Shown here: positions 1 to 8,795 of the stretch, in pieces
How the letters are laid out: every line of letters starts with the position of its first letter
Numbering within the stretch: position 1 is the first letter of the stretch
Assembly: GCF_026283925.1 (NCBI RefSeq)
Contig: NZ_JAPDPF010000011.1
Coordinates: 28,901 to 92,900 of the forward strand
Length of the DNA stretch: 64,000 nt
Reading direction: 5' to 3'
Origin: Dyella halodurans
Lineage (GTDB): Bacteria; Pseudomonadota; Gammaproteobacteria; Xanthomonadales; Rhodanobacteraceae
Notes under the pieces: generated by a model
Seen by the model: only the letters and a program-made list of their open reading frames with translations
Told to the model about the DNA's origin: nothing
Databases searched by the model: none
Translations under genes and position numbers: made by a program

Positions 1-1057
1 TGACGCCCCGCAGGGCTTCTTCCGGGGTCAGGCGAAACAGCGTGCACGCCATGCCGGCGGCAAGACGCAACGAAAGCAGGGGCGAGGTGCCTGGATTGCA
101 GTCGGTAGCCACGGCCATGGCGACGCCGTGTTCGCGCAGGCTGGCGATTGGCGGAAGCTTTGTTTCGCGCAGGGCGTAGTACGCGCCAGGCAGCAGCACG
201 GCGACCGTGCCTGCATGGGCCATCGCGTGGACACCATGCTCGCTGAGATGTTCCAGGTGATCGGCGGAAAGCCCGTTGAAGGAAGCAACCAGGGCCGCCC
301 CGTCGAGATCGGACAACTGCTCGGCGTGCAGCTTGACCGGCAGGCCGAGTTGCGTCGCGCGCTCGAAGACGCGAAGCGTTTCCGCGGGGGTGAAGCCGAT
401 GTTTTCGCAAAACGCATCAACGGCGTCGACCAGCCCTTCGCCAGCCAGCGTGGGCAACATCACGTCGCAGACCAGGTCGACATAGGTATCACGATCGTCG
501 CGAAATTCCGGCGGCAGCGCATGCAGGCCGAGAAAGGTGGTGCGCACGGTGATGTCCAGCGCCTTGCCGAGGCGACGTGCGACCCGCAGCATGCGGCGTT
601 CGGTGTCGAGATCCAGGCCGTAGCCGGATTTGATCTCGATCGTGGTGACGCCGTCGGCGAGCAGGGCATGCGCTCGCGGTAGCGCCTGCGCGAACAGCGC
701 ATCTTCGCTGGCTTCGCGGGTGGCCTTGACGGTGGAGACAATGCCGCCTCCGGCGCGTGCGATCTCCTCGTAGCTGGCGCCATTGAGGCGCAGGTCGAAT
801 TCGTGCGCGCGGTTGCCGCCAAATACGAGATGGGTGTGGCAATCGATCAGTCCTGGCGTGACCAGCGCACCGTCCAGGTAGTCCACGCGCGTGGCCAGCG
901 TCTCGGCATCGCCGGGCAGCTCACGCTGTGGTCCGACCCAGGCAATGCGTCCCTGGTGTAGCGCGATCGCGCCGTTCTCGATCAGTCCATAAGGCGCTTC
1001 GCCGACAAACGTGGCCAGCGTGGCATCGAGCAGCAAGTGGTCCCAGCGTGTGGTCAT
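1..1057 (-). CDS. hutI: Imidazolonepropionase (partial, runs off left edge)
   Basis: This cytosolic metal-dependent amidohydrolase opens the ring of 4-imidazolone-5-propanoate to N-formimidoylglutamate, the third step of histidine breakdown. About 352 N-terminal residues are visible of a family length near 400-410; the C-terminus lies beyond base 1. Visible motifs are the metal-binding CHTH at residues 73-76, [27 protein letters not shown] and the ATDCNPGT segment. The ATG at 1057 lies 5 bp after the stop of the ClC gene, so both probably share a transcript with the upstream GNAT-nitrilase gene. hutF diverges from the far end of this unit and hutU is at 24 kb, so the pathway genes are split. 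hutH may lie just beyond the left edge, but that cannot be seen. Confidence 0.93.
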   Translation of the reverse strand, partial: MTTRWDHLLLDATLATFVGEAPYGLIENGAIALHQGRIAWVGPQRELPGDAETLATRVDYLDGALVTPGLIDCHTHLVFGGNRAHEFDLRLNGASYEEIARAGGGIVSTVKATREASEDALFAQALPRAHALLADGVTTIEIKSGYGLDLDTERRMLRVARRLGKALDITVRTTFLGLHALPPEFRDDRDTYVDLVCDVMLPTLAGEGLVDAVDAFCENIGFTPAETLRVFERATQLGLPVKLHAEQLSDLDGAALVASFNGLSADHLEHLSEHGVHAMAHAGTVAVLLPGAYYALRETKLPPIASLREHGVAMAVATDCNPGTSPLLSLRLAAGMACTLFRLTPEEALRGV

Positions 1058-1062
1058 GAGCG

Positions 1063-2589
1063 TCAGCGCGGTTGTGGGGACGACGCGTGGTCGTCCGGGT
1101 GATCGTCGGAAGGCGGAATCGGCGTGGCCGGGTCTTCAACCATGGGCCTGCTGGCGCGCTCTTGCATCGCCCTATCGCTGGCGGAAAGATCGTCGTCGGC
1201 AAGCTCATCGCGCTGGGCGTCTGCATGACGCCGCGCCAGCTCATGCTCGTAGCCCTCGATCAGCTTGTCGGCCAGCGCGCGGTACACCGGCTTGTGCGAA
1301 AAAATGGATGACGCAGCTCGCGCGATCAGGCAGGTCGCCATGATCGGCAAGACCATCTGCTGGTTGGCGGTCAGTTCCATGGAGATCACGGTGGCGGTGA
1401 GCGGTGCCTGGGTGACGCCGGCGAGATAGGCCGCCATGCCGAGCAGGACCATCGCCGAGACGTCGACGCCGGGCATGATCGTGCTGAGGTTCTGGCCCAG
1501 GCCCGCGCCCACCGCCAGGGCCGGCGAGAAGATGCCGCCGGGAATGCCCGCCCAGTACGAGGCGATATTGCCGAGGAACTTCAGCGCGCCAAAGCTCGTC
1601 ACGGTTTCGGCATGACCCTCGAGGATTTCCTTCGCCTGCGCGTAACCCGTGCCGTAGAGTCCGGTGCGCGTAAGCTGGCTGAGCAGCACCAGGGCGAGGC
1701 CGCATGCAGCGGCGAACACTACCGGCTGACGCGCGCGCAGGCGGCCGACGACGCCACGGAAGCCGTGGTCGCTGGGCTGGATGAGGCGGGCGAACAATCC
1801 GCCCACCAGGCCGCAGACGATGCCGGCGGCGAGCACGGCCCACCATGCCTCGCCCAGCGGCAGGCCGATATCGAAATGGCCGAAATAAGCGTAGTTGCCA
1901 AGTATGCCGAGCGAGACGACACCCGAGACAATCACGGCCGTCAGCAAGGTGCCGCTCATGCGGTGCTCGAACGCGCCGCTCATTTCTTCGATGGCGAATA
2001 CCACGCCAGCCAGCGGCGTATTGAAGGCTGCGGCGAGGCCGGCGGCGGAGCCCGCCAGGATGAAACGACCCGCCGCAGCGGGTTCATCGAAGCCGAAGCG
2101 GCGACCCAGCGAATAGAGCAGACCCGCACCAACGTGCACGGTAGGGCCTTCGCGTCCCACCGACGCACCACCGGCCAGTGCGGCGAGCGTCAGCGCCATC
2201 TTGCCGATCGCCACGCGCAGCGACAGCAGGCTGTGGCGAAAGTCTTCGTCTTCCACCTTGAGTGCGGCGATGGCCTGGGGAATGCCTGAGCCGCGTGTGG
2301 GTTTCAGCGCGCCCTGGGTGAGCCAGGCGAGCAGGGCGAACGTGGCCGGCGTGATCAGGAACGCCCAGAAACGGTTGTGCGTCACCACGCCACGGAACAA
2401 ACCGTAGGCATAGTCGGCCGCCTGCGCAAAGCCCACGGCGGCCAAGCCCACCAGCACGGCGCCGCTCCAGAACAGCACGCGCCGACGCCACTGCATGGGC
2501 GAAAACAGCTCGGAATCGGTCAGGCGCTTGAGCCGTCCGGTGGCACCCGGCGAAGCGGTGCCGGCGACTTCGTCCTCGGCATCGCTCAC
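1063..2589 (-). CDS. ClC-family chloride channel or H+/Cl- antiporter
   Basis: A 508-residue polytopic inner-membrane protein of the ClC family. The three anion-selectivity motifs are present: GSGIP (residues 100-104), GREGP (145-149, with gating Glu147) and [13 protein letters not shown] (351-363). An EE pair at 201-202 corresponds to the internal proton glutamate of E. coli ClC-ec1, which favours an exchanger over a passive channel. There is no C-terminal CBS pair, and the tail after about residue 450 is acidic and probably cytosolic. The start codon overlaps the stop of the upstream GNAT-nitrilase gene by 4 bp, and hutI follows after 5 bp, so the three are probably translated from one mRNA. 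A role in acid or chloride homeostasis is inferred from the family only. Confidence 0.9.
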   Translation of the reverse strand: MSDAEDEVAGTASPGATGRLKRLTDSELFSPMQWRRRVLFWSGAVLVGLAAVGFAQAADYAYGLFRGVVTHNRFWAFLITPATFALLAWLTQGALKPTRGSGIPQAIAALKVEDEDFRHSLLSLRVAIGKMALTLAALAGGASVGREGPTVHVGAGLLYSLGRRFGFDEPAAAGRFILAGSAAGLAAAFNTPLAGVVFAIEEMSGAFEHRMSGTLLTAVIVSGVVSLGILGNYAYFGHFDIGLPLGEAWWAVLAAGIVCGLVGGLFARLIQPSDHGFRGVVGRLRARQPVVFAAACGLALVLLSQLTRTGLYGTGYAQAKEILEGHAETVTSFGALKFLGNIASYWAGIPGGIFSPALAVGAGLGQNLSTIMPGVDVSAMVLLGMAAYLAGVTQAPLTATVISMELTANQQMVLPIMATCLIARAASSIFSHKPVYRALADKLIEGYEHELARRHADAQRDELADDDLSASDRAMQERASRPMVEDPATPIPPSDDHPDDHASSPQPR

Positions 2590-4160
2590 TTCTTCACCTC
2601 GGACTTGCGCGTCCAGCGTGTCTCGTAAAGATCGAAGCGGCGATCCTTGAGGTTTTGCACGGCGCCGGCGTTGCGGGCACGGGCAAGGCTGCCCAGATGG
2701 AGATCGGCGAATAGCACGGTTTCTATATTCGGCGTGGAGTCGGCGGCGATGCCATCGCGCGCGAACGGAAAGTCACTCGGCGTCAGGATGCAGCTCTGGC
2801 CGTACTGGATGTCGAAATTGTTCACGCCAGGCAGGTTGCCGACGTTGCCCGACAGCACGACGTAGCACTGGTTTTCGATCGCGCGCGCCTGCGAGCAGTA
2901 GCGCACGCGCAGGTAACCTTCGCGCACATCGGTGCAGAACGGCACGAACAGGATCAGCGCGCCCTGGTCGACCAGGTGGCGCGCCACCTCGGGAAACTCC
3001 GCGTCATAGCAGATCATCACGCCGATCGGGCCGCAGTCGGTGGGGATGGTCGCCGCGCTGTCGCCGCCGGTGATGTTCCACACCGTGCGTTCGCTCGGCG
3101 TCGGATGGATTTTTTCCTGCTCGTGGATCGAGCCGTCGCGCAGGCATACATAGCAGACATTGTGGATGTCGCCGTTGGGCTGCTCGGTCGGGTGCGAGCC
3201 GGCGATGATGTTGATGTTGTAGTGCACCGCCAGATGGCTGAACAGCTGCTTCACCTGCGGTGTGTACTGGCTGAGCTTGCGAATCGACTCGACAGGCGAC
3301 AGTTCCTCGTTCTCGATCGACAGCAGCTGCAGCGTGATCAATTCGGGGAAGGTGACGAAATCCGCGCTGTAGTCGGCCGCGATATCGGTGAAGTATTCCA
3401 CCTGGGTCGCGAATTCCTCGAACGAACGGATGCGCCGCTGCAGGTACTGCACCGAAGCGACGCGTACCAGGTCGGGCAGTCGCTGGGTCGACGGAATCGA
3501 CGGGATATCCGGCTGGTTGAGCAGCTCCGGATTGCGCCAGACCAGATGCGCTGCGTAGCCCAGCGATTCGTAATCGGACGGCACGTAGCCGCGCAGCAGC
3601 CCGATCACCTCGAAGTCGTTGCTCAGCTGGAAGCTCAGCGTGGGGTCGCGCCGCTTGCCTTCCACCACGGCATGCACGTAGGCATCGGCGCTGCCGTAGC
3701 GGTGCAGGTTGCGCGCCAGGCCCGGGATGCGTCCGCCGAACACGATGCCGCGCAGTTTCAGGTCGGTGCACAGGCGCTTGCGTGCCTGGTACAGGCGTTG
3801 GCCAATGCGCATGTTGCGGTAGTCGGGATGGACCACCACCTCCATGCCGTACAGCCAGTTGCCATCGGTCTTGTGGCGCGAGCCCATGCCGCCACCGGTG
3901 ATCTGCATCCATGTATGCGGCGCCAGCGCGGTCGCTTCGTCGATGCGGAAGGTGGCGCAATAGCCGACGATCTTGCCTTCGTACTCGACCACGAACTGGC
4001 CTTCGGGGAAGTGCGTCTGCTGGGATCGCAGCATTTCCGCGGAATGACCCCACTCGGGCGTATAGACACGGGCGGTGAGGTCGACCAGCCCGGGGACATC
4101 GGCGGGCTTGGCCTGGCGGACCAGCAGCTTCGGGGCGTCTTCGCGGATCTTCTTGGCCAT
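2586..4160 (-). CDS. GNAT acetyltransferase-nitrilase fusion (YhcX-like)
   Basis: A 524-residue two-domain enzyme. Residues 12-215 form a GNAT-like fold, including the GMEVVVHPDYRNMRIGQRLY acetyl-CoA segment around 105-124. Residues 232-505 form a carbon-nitrogen hydrolase with the complete Glu-Lys-Cys triad: Glu273 in FPEL, Lys350 in QEKIHP, Cys384 in ICYDAEFPE. The same order is known in Bacillus subtilis YhcX and many proteobacterial homologues, whose substrate is not established. The ATG at 4160 (MAKKIRED) is chosen; an in-frame GTG at 4181 is possible, and neither has a clear ribosome binding site. It heads a probable operon with the ClC gene and hutI and diverges from hutF, so a role on a nitrogenous by-product can be suggested but not shown. 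Confidence 0.88.
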   Translation of the reverse strand: MAKKIREDAPKLLVRQAKPADVPGLVDLTARVYTPEWGHSAEMLRSQQTHFPEGQFVVEYEGKIVGYCATFRIDEATALAPHTWMQITGGGMGSRHKTDGNWLYGMEVVVHPDYRNMRIGQRLYQARKRLCTDLKLRGIVFGGRIPGLARNLHRYGSADAYVHAVVEGKRRDPTLSFQLSNDFEVIGLLRGYVPSDYESLGYAAHLVWRNPELLNQPDIPSIPSTQRLPDLVRVASVQYLQRRIRSFEEFATQVEYFTDIAADYSADFVTFPELITLQLLSIENEELSPVESIRKLSQYTPQVKQLFSHLAVHYNINIIAGSHPTEQPNGDIHNVCYVCLRDGSIHEQEKIHPTPSERTVWNITGGDSAATIPTDCGPIGVMICYDAEFPEVARHLVDQGALILFVPFCTDVREGYLRVRYCSQARAIENQCYVVLSGNVGNLPGVNNFDIQYGQSCILTPSDFPFARDGIAADSTPNIETVLFADLHLGSLARARNAGAVQNLKDRRFDLYETRWTRKSEVKK

Positions 4161-4242
4161 TTGCGCATTATGCCGCAGCACGCTGAACGACGCGGCCGGG
4201 CAGGGCGGTTAAACTCCGCGGGATATCCCAAGGAGCAGGCTG

Positions 4243-5610
4243 ATGGGCGCCACCATTCCGACCCACTACGTTGCAGATCGACTCTGGACGGCCCAAGGCT
4301 GGAGCCGCGATGCCGGGCTCGCGGTCGACGATCGCGGTTACCTGGTCGGCGCCAGCGCTGCTGGGGCCGAACGCCTGGGACACTGGGTGCTACCGGGCAT
4401 GCCCAACCTGCATTCGCACGCCTTCCAGCGCGCCATGGCCGGGCTGGCGGAACGCAAAGGCAAGAGTGACGACAGTTTCTGGACCTGGCGCGAAACCATG
4501 TACGCGTTCGCTGCCGCCATCGGTCCGGAGGAACTCAAGGCCATTGCTGCGCAGCTCTACGTGGAAATGCTCAAGAGCGGCTACACCCAGGTGTGCGAGT
4601 TTCATTACCTGCATCATCAGCCGGACGGCACGCCCTACGCGCAGCCTGAGGCGATGTCGCTGGCGTTGATCGAGGCCGCGCGCGAAGCAGGGATCACCTT
4701 GACCTTGCTGCCGGTGCTGTACATGAGTGGTGGTTTCGATGGCCGGCCACTGACGCCGCGTCAGTGTCGTTTTGGTCACGACGTCCCTTCCTACCTGCGC
4801 CTGTTGGAAGCGTTGCGAGCCCATGAAAACGAGAAGCTGCGGATAGGTATCGCGTTGCACTCGTTGCGCGCCGTGCCGGAGCAGGCGCTGCAAAGCGTGC
4901 TCGCCAGCGATGCGGCGCGGGATTGTCCCATTCACATCCATATCGCCGAACAAATCGGCGAGGTACAGGACTGCCTCGCTACCCGCGGCGCCCGTCCGGT
5001 GGAATGGTTGTTCGACCACGCCGAGGTGAATGCGCGATGGACCCTGGTGCATGCCACGCATCTCAGCGCGCAGGAAACCTCGCGGCTGGCGCGCAGCGGG
5101 GCCGTGGCTGGCCTGTGTCCCACGACCGAGGCGAATCTAGGCGATGGCCTGTTCCCACTCGCCGATTATCTGGACGCGCAGGGCACGCTCGGCGTCGGTT
5201 CGGATTCGCATATCTCGGTGTCGCCGGTAGAGGAATTGCGCTGGCTCGAATACGGTCAGCGCCTGTCGACGCGCCATCGCAATATCGCCGCGCGCCATCA
5301 GGGCGATAGCGTGGGTGAAACCTTGTGGCGTGCCGCGCTGCGTGGTGGCGCGCTGTCAGCGGGCCTGCCGGTCGGCGAACTGCGGGAGGGCGCGCGTGCC
5401 GATCTGCTCGTGCTGGACGATCGCGCGCCACTGCTGGCGGCGCGTGATGAGCGTTCCGTGATCGACAGCTTCCTGTTTGCTGGCAATGCAGCGCTGGTGC
5501 GTGACGTGATGGTGGGCGGCGAATGGGTCGTGCGCCATTTCATGCATCGCGATGAGGAGCGCATCGCCGCGCGCTATCGCTCGACCATGGAACGCTTGGC
5601 GCAGCAGTGA
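4243..5610 (+). CDS. hutF: Formimidoylglutamate deiminase
   Basis: This 455-residue amidohydrolase removes ammonia from N-formimidoyl-L-glutamate to give N-formylglutamate, which marks the five-step histidine pathway used by Pseudomonas and relatives. Metal and substrate motifs are NLHSHAFQRAM (residues 55-65), GIALHSLRAVP, HIHIAEQ, HATHLS and GSDSHISVSPVEELRWLEY. The start has a good ribosome binding site (aaggag, about 7 bp upstream). The gene diverges from the GNAT-nitrilase/ClC/hutI unit across about 80 bp. The N-formylglutamate deformylase needed to finish the pathway is not in the window. Confidence 0.95.
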   Translation: MGATIPTHYVADRLWTAQGWSRDAGLAVDDRGYLVGASAAGAERLGHWVLPGMPNLHSHAFQRAMAGLAERKGKSDDSFWTWRETMYAFAAAIGPEELKAIAAQLYVEMLKSGYTQVCEFHYLHHQPDGTPYAQPEAMSLALIEAAREAGITLTLLPVLYMSGGFDGRPLTPRQCRFGHDVPSYLRLLEALRAHENEKLRIGIALHSLRAVPEQALQSVLASDAARDCPIHIHIAEQIGEVQDCLATRGARPVEWLFDHAEVNARWTLVHATHLSAQETSRLARSGAVAGLCPTTEANLGDGLFPLADYLDAQGTLGVGSDSHISVSPVEELRWLEYGQRLSTRHRNIAARHQGDSVGETLWRAALRGGALSAGLPVGELREGARADLLVLDDRAPLLAARDERSVIDSFLFAGNAALVRDVMVGGEWVVRHFMHRDEERIAARYRSTMERLAQQ

Positions 5611-5742
5611 CGCGTAAGCTTTCCGTCAGGCTGAATGGTGGCTGCGAAATGCATGAACCGCAGCCATCGCGTTCGGGTGATTTCGTCATCGACTCCTCCA
5701 GGCTGGCGTTCTCCGTGGCTAACACCCACCAAGGAGAACACC

Positions 5743-5910
5743 ATGCGTCGACTCATGCTGATTGGTCTCGGCCTCGTCGTGATGTTCAGCGCGAGCCTCT
5801 CGCTCACCGGCTGCGTGGTGGTGGCGCCAAGGCCGCATTACGCGGCACGTGTCTGGGTGCCGGCCTACTATGCACCGGGCAGTGTTTATGTGTCCGGACA
5901 CTGGCGCTGA
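5743..5910 (+). CDS. Small lipoprotein, YXWXPGHW-like
   Basis: A 55-residue predicted lipoprotein. It has a basic N-terminus (MRRLM), a hydrophobic stretch and the lipobox LTGC, with the acylated cysteine near residue 22. The mature part is only about 33 residues and carries a WVPAYYAPG...YVSGHWR pattern, resembling small YXWXW-repeat envelope proteins. A strong Shine-Dalgarno (aaggag) precedes the ATG. It stands alone between hutF and the convergent LysR gene. The repeat family is recognised; the function is not known. Confidence 0.72.
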   Translation: MRRLMLIGLGLVVMFSASLSLTGCVVVAPRPHYAARVWVPAYYAPGSVYVSGHWR

Positions 5911-5922
5911 TGATGGTGCCGC

Positions 5923-6840
5923 TCAGGTGCCCGTCACGAGTTGCCTGCGCAAGTGTTCGATGAACACGCGCAGCTTCGGCGGCACCTGCAGCCGGCTGGG
6001 GTAATACAGATAGAAGCCATCGAACGGCGGTAGCCAGTCGTCCAGCACGGTTTCCAGTTGGCCGGCAGCGATGGCTGCACGCACGGATGGTTCCACCATA
6101 TGCGTCAACGCCAGCCCGTCGAGCGCCGCGCGTATCGCCATGGCGGGCTCGTTGGTGGTCAGCGGACCATCCACGTCGATTTCGAACCATTGTCCCTTGG
6201 ATGGGCCGGCGGGATGCGCGAATTCCCAGCGATAGATCGCACCGCTGTTGAAGCGGAAGCGCACGCAGTCGTGTGCGGCCAGCTCGCGTGGATGCCGTGG
6301 CTTGCCGTGTTGATTGAAGTAAGACGGTGAGCCCACCACGACGGCGCGTTGCGGACCGCCCAGCGGTATCGCCACCACGTCACGCGCAAGGCGCTCGCCG
6401 AGCCGGATGCCGGCATCGAAACCCTCGGCGATCAGATCGGTCAGCCGGTTCTCGACGTGGATGTCGAGTTTCAGTTCCGGCCATGCGCGGATGAAGTCCG
6501 CCAGCATCGGCGCGATCAGGTGATCGAGCACCATCTGCGGCACGGCGATGCGCAGCGTGCCGATGGGCCTGTCGCCGTGCTGGCGCAGCGCCTCGATGGC
6601 GGCATCGATTTCGCCGAGGGCAGGGGAAATGCGTTCCAGAAACGCGCGGCCGGCCTCGGTCAGGCCGACGCGGCGCGTGGTCCGATGCAGCAGGCGCACG
6701 CCGACATGGGCCTCCAAATGGCGCAGCGACTGGCTGAGGGCGGAGGCGGTGACCTCCATCTCGGCCGCGGCACGGGTAAAGCTGCCATGCCGGGCGATCA
6801 GCCGGAACGCGCGCAGGGCGGTGGTGTCATCGAGGCGCAT
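5923..6840 (-). CDS. LysR-family transcriptional regulator
   Basis: A 305-residue LysR-type regulator. The N-terminal winged helix-turn-helix covers about residues 5-62 (RLIARHGSFTRAAAEMEVTA... and VRLLHRTTRRVGLTEAG), and the effector-binding domain follows from about 90 to 295. Sequence character places it near the substrate-binding type seen in DsdC/AaeR/CrgA-like regulators. It is transcribed divergently from an aldo/keto reductase gene across about 100 bp holding a perfect hexamer inverted repeat (6850-6865). Control of that reductase and of itself is the usual arrangement, inferred from layout. The inducer is unknown. Confidence 0.9.
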   Translation of the reverse strand: MRLDDTTALRAFRLIARHGSFTRAAAEMEVTASALSQSLRHLEAHVGVRLLHRTTRRVGLTEAGRAFLERISPALGEIDAAIEALRQHGDRPIGTLRIAVPQMVLDHLIAPMLADFIRAWPELKLDIHVENRLTDLIAEGFDAGIRLGERLARDVVAIPLGGPQRAVVVGSPSYFNQHGKPRHPRELAAHDCVRFRFNSGAIYRWEFAHPAGPSKGQWFEIDVDGPLTTNEPAMAIRAALDGLALTHMVEPSVRAAIAAGQLETVLDDWLPPFDGFYLYYPSRLQVPPKLRVFIEHLRRQLVTGT

Positions 6841-6849
6841 TAGTTAGCC

Positions 6850-6865
6850 ATGCTTAATAAAGCAT
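6850..6865. promoter_or_regulatory. Inverted repeat between lysR and aldo/keto reductase
   Basis: ATGCTT-AATA-AAGCAT is a perfect 6-bp inverted repeat with a 4-bp spacer. It lies 10 bp from the LysR start codon in the AT-rich divergent spacer. Its place and dyad symmetry suit a LysR-type operator, although the exact T-N11-A form is not present. Binding is inferred. Confidence 0.45.
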
Positions 6866-6943
6866 CTACAAAATGCCGATTTTTCTCCGCAATGGCAAGG
6901 CGCAGACTGCGCCCATCCGATCCATCCACCGGGAGTTCTCGCC

Positions 6944-8059
6944 ATGTCGCTCGACACCTACTACACCCTGGGCCGCTCCGGCCTGCGCGTCAGCCGCCTC
7001 GCCCTGGGCACGATGACTTTCGGTGACAACTGGGGCTGGGGCGCGGCGGAGGACACCGCCCGCACCATGTTCGACCGTTACCTGGCCGCGGGCGGCAACT
7101 TCGTCGACACCGCCGATCTGTACACCGACGGCGCCAGCGAGGAGCTGCTGGGACGCTTCATGGCCGAGACGGGGACGCGCGATCGCGTCGTACTCAGCAC
7201 CAAGTTCAGCTACAACGCGCAGCCGGGCAACCCGAATGCGGGGGGCAACGGTCGCAAGCACATCCTGCGCGCGGTGGACGGCTCGCTGCGTCGCCTGCGC
7301 ACCGACTACATCGATCTCTACCTGCTGCATACCTGGGACCGCCTGACCCCGGCCGAGGAAGTGGTGCGCACGCTCGACGACCTCGTGCGGGCCGGCAAGA
7401 TCCGCTACGCGGGGCTGTCGGACGTGCCGGCCTGGTATGCCGCGCGGGCGCAGACCTATGCCGAGGCGCATGCGCTGACCCCGCTGGTGAACCTGCAGTT
7501 GGAGTACTCCCTGATCGAGCGGCATATCGAACACGAGTTCGTGCCGATGAGCGCCGAGTTGGGCATGGGCATCACGGCCTGGAGTCCGCTGGGCATGGGC
7601 CTGTTGTCGGGCAAGTACAAGGCCAGCGAGGCCGGCGGCAGCGGCGAGGGACGCCTGGCCAAGATTTCGGGAGCGCCGGGATTTGATCGTTTTACCGAGC
7701 GCAACTGGCGTGTCGTCGCGGCATTGGAGGAAGTGGCGGCGGCGATGGGCCGGCCGATGGCCCAGGTGGCGCTGAACTGGGTGGCGACGCAGCCTGGCGT
7801 GGCGTCGGTCATCGTAGGCGCTACCAAGCTTGCGCAGCTGGACGACAACCTCGCGGCCCTGTCCTTCGAGATCCCGCTCGAGTTGCGCGCCCGCCTGGAT
7901 GCCGCCAGCGCGCTGGAGCCGACCTTTCCCTACTGGTTCTTCAGCGACGTGCAGCAGTCGCGCCTGCATGGCGGCGTGGCCGTGGGCAACAAGCCGGCGG
8001 GTTATGCGCCGCCGGTTTATGTGCCTGCCCAGGCGCAGGGCGGCTTCAAGGCGGACTGA
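6944..8059 (+). CDS. Aldo/keto reductase
   Basis: A 371-residue NADPH-dependent aldo/keto reductase with a TIM-barrel fold, of the YajO/YghZ-like group. The catalytic tetrad is complete: Asp55 and Tyr60 (FVDTADLYTDGASEELLG), Lys87 (LSTKFSY) and His129 (LYLLHTWD). The C-terminal cofactor segment SVIVGATKLAQLDDN is present. The carbonyl substrate cannot be read from sequence. The gene is divergent from the LysR regulator, its probable controller. A GC-rich hairpin with an A/T tract follows 10 bp after the stop. Confidence 0.92.
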   Translation: MSLDTYYTLGRSGLRVSRLALGTMTFGDNWGWGAAEDTARTMFDRYLAAGGNFVDTADLYTDGASEELLGRFMAETGTRDRVVLSTKFSYNAQPGNPNAGGNGRKHILRAVDGSLRRLRTDYIDLYLLHTWDRLTPAEEVVRTLDDLVRAGKIRYAGLSDVPAWYAARAQTYAEAHALTPLVNLQLEYSLIERHIEHEFVPMSAELGMGITAWSPLGMGLLSGKYKASEAGGSGEGRLAKISGAPGFDRFTERNWRVVAALEEVAAAMGRPMAQVALNWVATQPGVASVIVGATKLAQLDDNLAALSFEIPLELRARLDAASALEPTFPYWFFSDVQQSRLHGGVAVGNKPAGYAPPVYVPAQAQGGFKAD

Positions 8060-8062
8060 GCC

Positions 8063-8098
8063 AAAAAAAACGGCGCCAGCATGCAGGCTGGCGCCGTT
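8063..8098 (-). terminator. Rho-independent terminator, 12-bp stem
   Basis: Bases 8069-8080 pair perfectly with 8087-8098 around a 6-base loop. Read on the minus strand, the stem is followed by a run of eight T (8070-8063), so it ends transcription of the cpxP-like gene arriving from the right. On the plus strand the A-run comes before the stem, so it may weakly serve the aldo/keto reductase as well. Confidence 0.85.
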
Positions 8099-8155
8099 GG
8101 TGTTGCCGGCGTGAGGAGCGCCGTGGTCTTGTTATGACGTCGTCCGAATCACTCT

Positions 8156-8644
8156 TTACTGGGCCGAGCTGGAACCACTCACCGGATGCTGGGCCTTGAA
8201 CTGCTGCCACTGCTGGCGGCGAGCCTGGTTCTGCGCCTGGATGGTGGCAAGCTGGCTCTGCTGTGCCGGGGTCAGGATCGAATAGATCTGCGCGCGGATG
8301 GCGGCGCGCTGCTGCACGCGGGCCTGCATCGCGGCGCCTTCGGCCTGGGCCAGGGCGGTAGCGGCGGCCTGGTAGCCGCTGGCGTTCGGCGCCATCGCCT
8401 CAAACGCCTGACGCTGCTGCTGCAGGGCCTGGCGCTGCGGCTTGTTCTGCGCGAACGCGTTCTGCATGACCTGCTTGATGCTGGCCTTCTGCGCGTCGGT
8501 CAGGTTGAGCTTGCTGTATGCCTCGAAGCCGCCATGGTGGCCGTGGCCACCATGAAAACCGCCATCCTGGGCGGCAGCCATGGCGAACGGGGCGAGGGCC
8601 ATGGCCGATGCCAGCACCAGGGCGACAGTTACATTCTTGCGCAT
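8156..8644 (-). CDS. Spy/CpxP-family periplasmic protein
   Basis: A 162-residue secreted protein. It has a signal peptide (MRKNVTVALVLASAMALAPFAMAAAQ), then a His/Gly-rich stretch (GGHGHHGG), then an alpha-helical, Gln-rich domain with two LTxxQ motifs (LTDAQ and LTPAQ). This is the hallmark of CpxP/Spy, dimeric periplasmic chaperones that dampen the Cpx envelope-stress sensor. The ATG at 8644 has an aagga ribosome binding site. It is divergent from a CpxR/CpxA-like pair, exactly as in enterobacteria, with a GTAAA-N5-GTAAA box in the spacer. The histidine-rich segment suggests metal binding, which is inference. Confidence 0.85.
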   Translation of the reverse strand: MRKNVTVALVLASAMALAPFAMAAAQDGGFHGGHGHHGGFEAYSKLNLTDAQKASIKQVMQNAFAQNKPQRQALQQQRQAFEAMAPNASGYQAAATALAQAEGAAMQARVQQRAAIRAQIYSILTPAQQSQLATIQAQNQARRQQWQQFKAQHPVSGSSSAQ

Positions 8645-8723
8645 GGGGAATTCCTTGGTCGTTGGGGTGGACTTGCTGGTGTCCATTTGACGACAGCGCT
8701 ATGTGTATGTTCTTTGCCGAAAG

Positions 8724-8738
8724 GTAAAGAAGCGTAAA
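8724..8738 (+). promoter_or_regulatory. CpxR-box-like tandem pentamers
   Basis: GTAAAGAAGCGTAAA is an exact match to the E. coli CpxR consensus GTAAA-N5-GTAAA. It lies between the cpxP-like gene (start at 8644) and the cpxR-like gene (start at 8796). It could activate cpxP and autoregulate the two-component pair. Binding is inferred from the motif and its position. Confidence 0.72.
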
Positions 8739-8795
8739 GCCGATAGAGTTCGCCCGGTGGCGCGGCTTGAATGGCCTCGCAGCTACGGATCACCC

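Noticed and set aside
4161..4242. HutC operator between hutF and the hutI operon
   Set aside because: No TGTATATACA-like dyad is visible in the spacer or upstream of hutU.
2976..4469. Plus-strand open frame of nearly 500 codons
   Set aside because: It is antisense to the GNAT-nitrilase gene, with both catalytic domains on the minus strand, and it runs into the hutF start.
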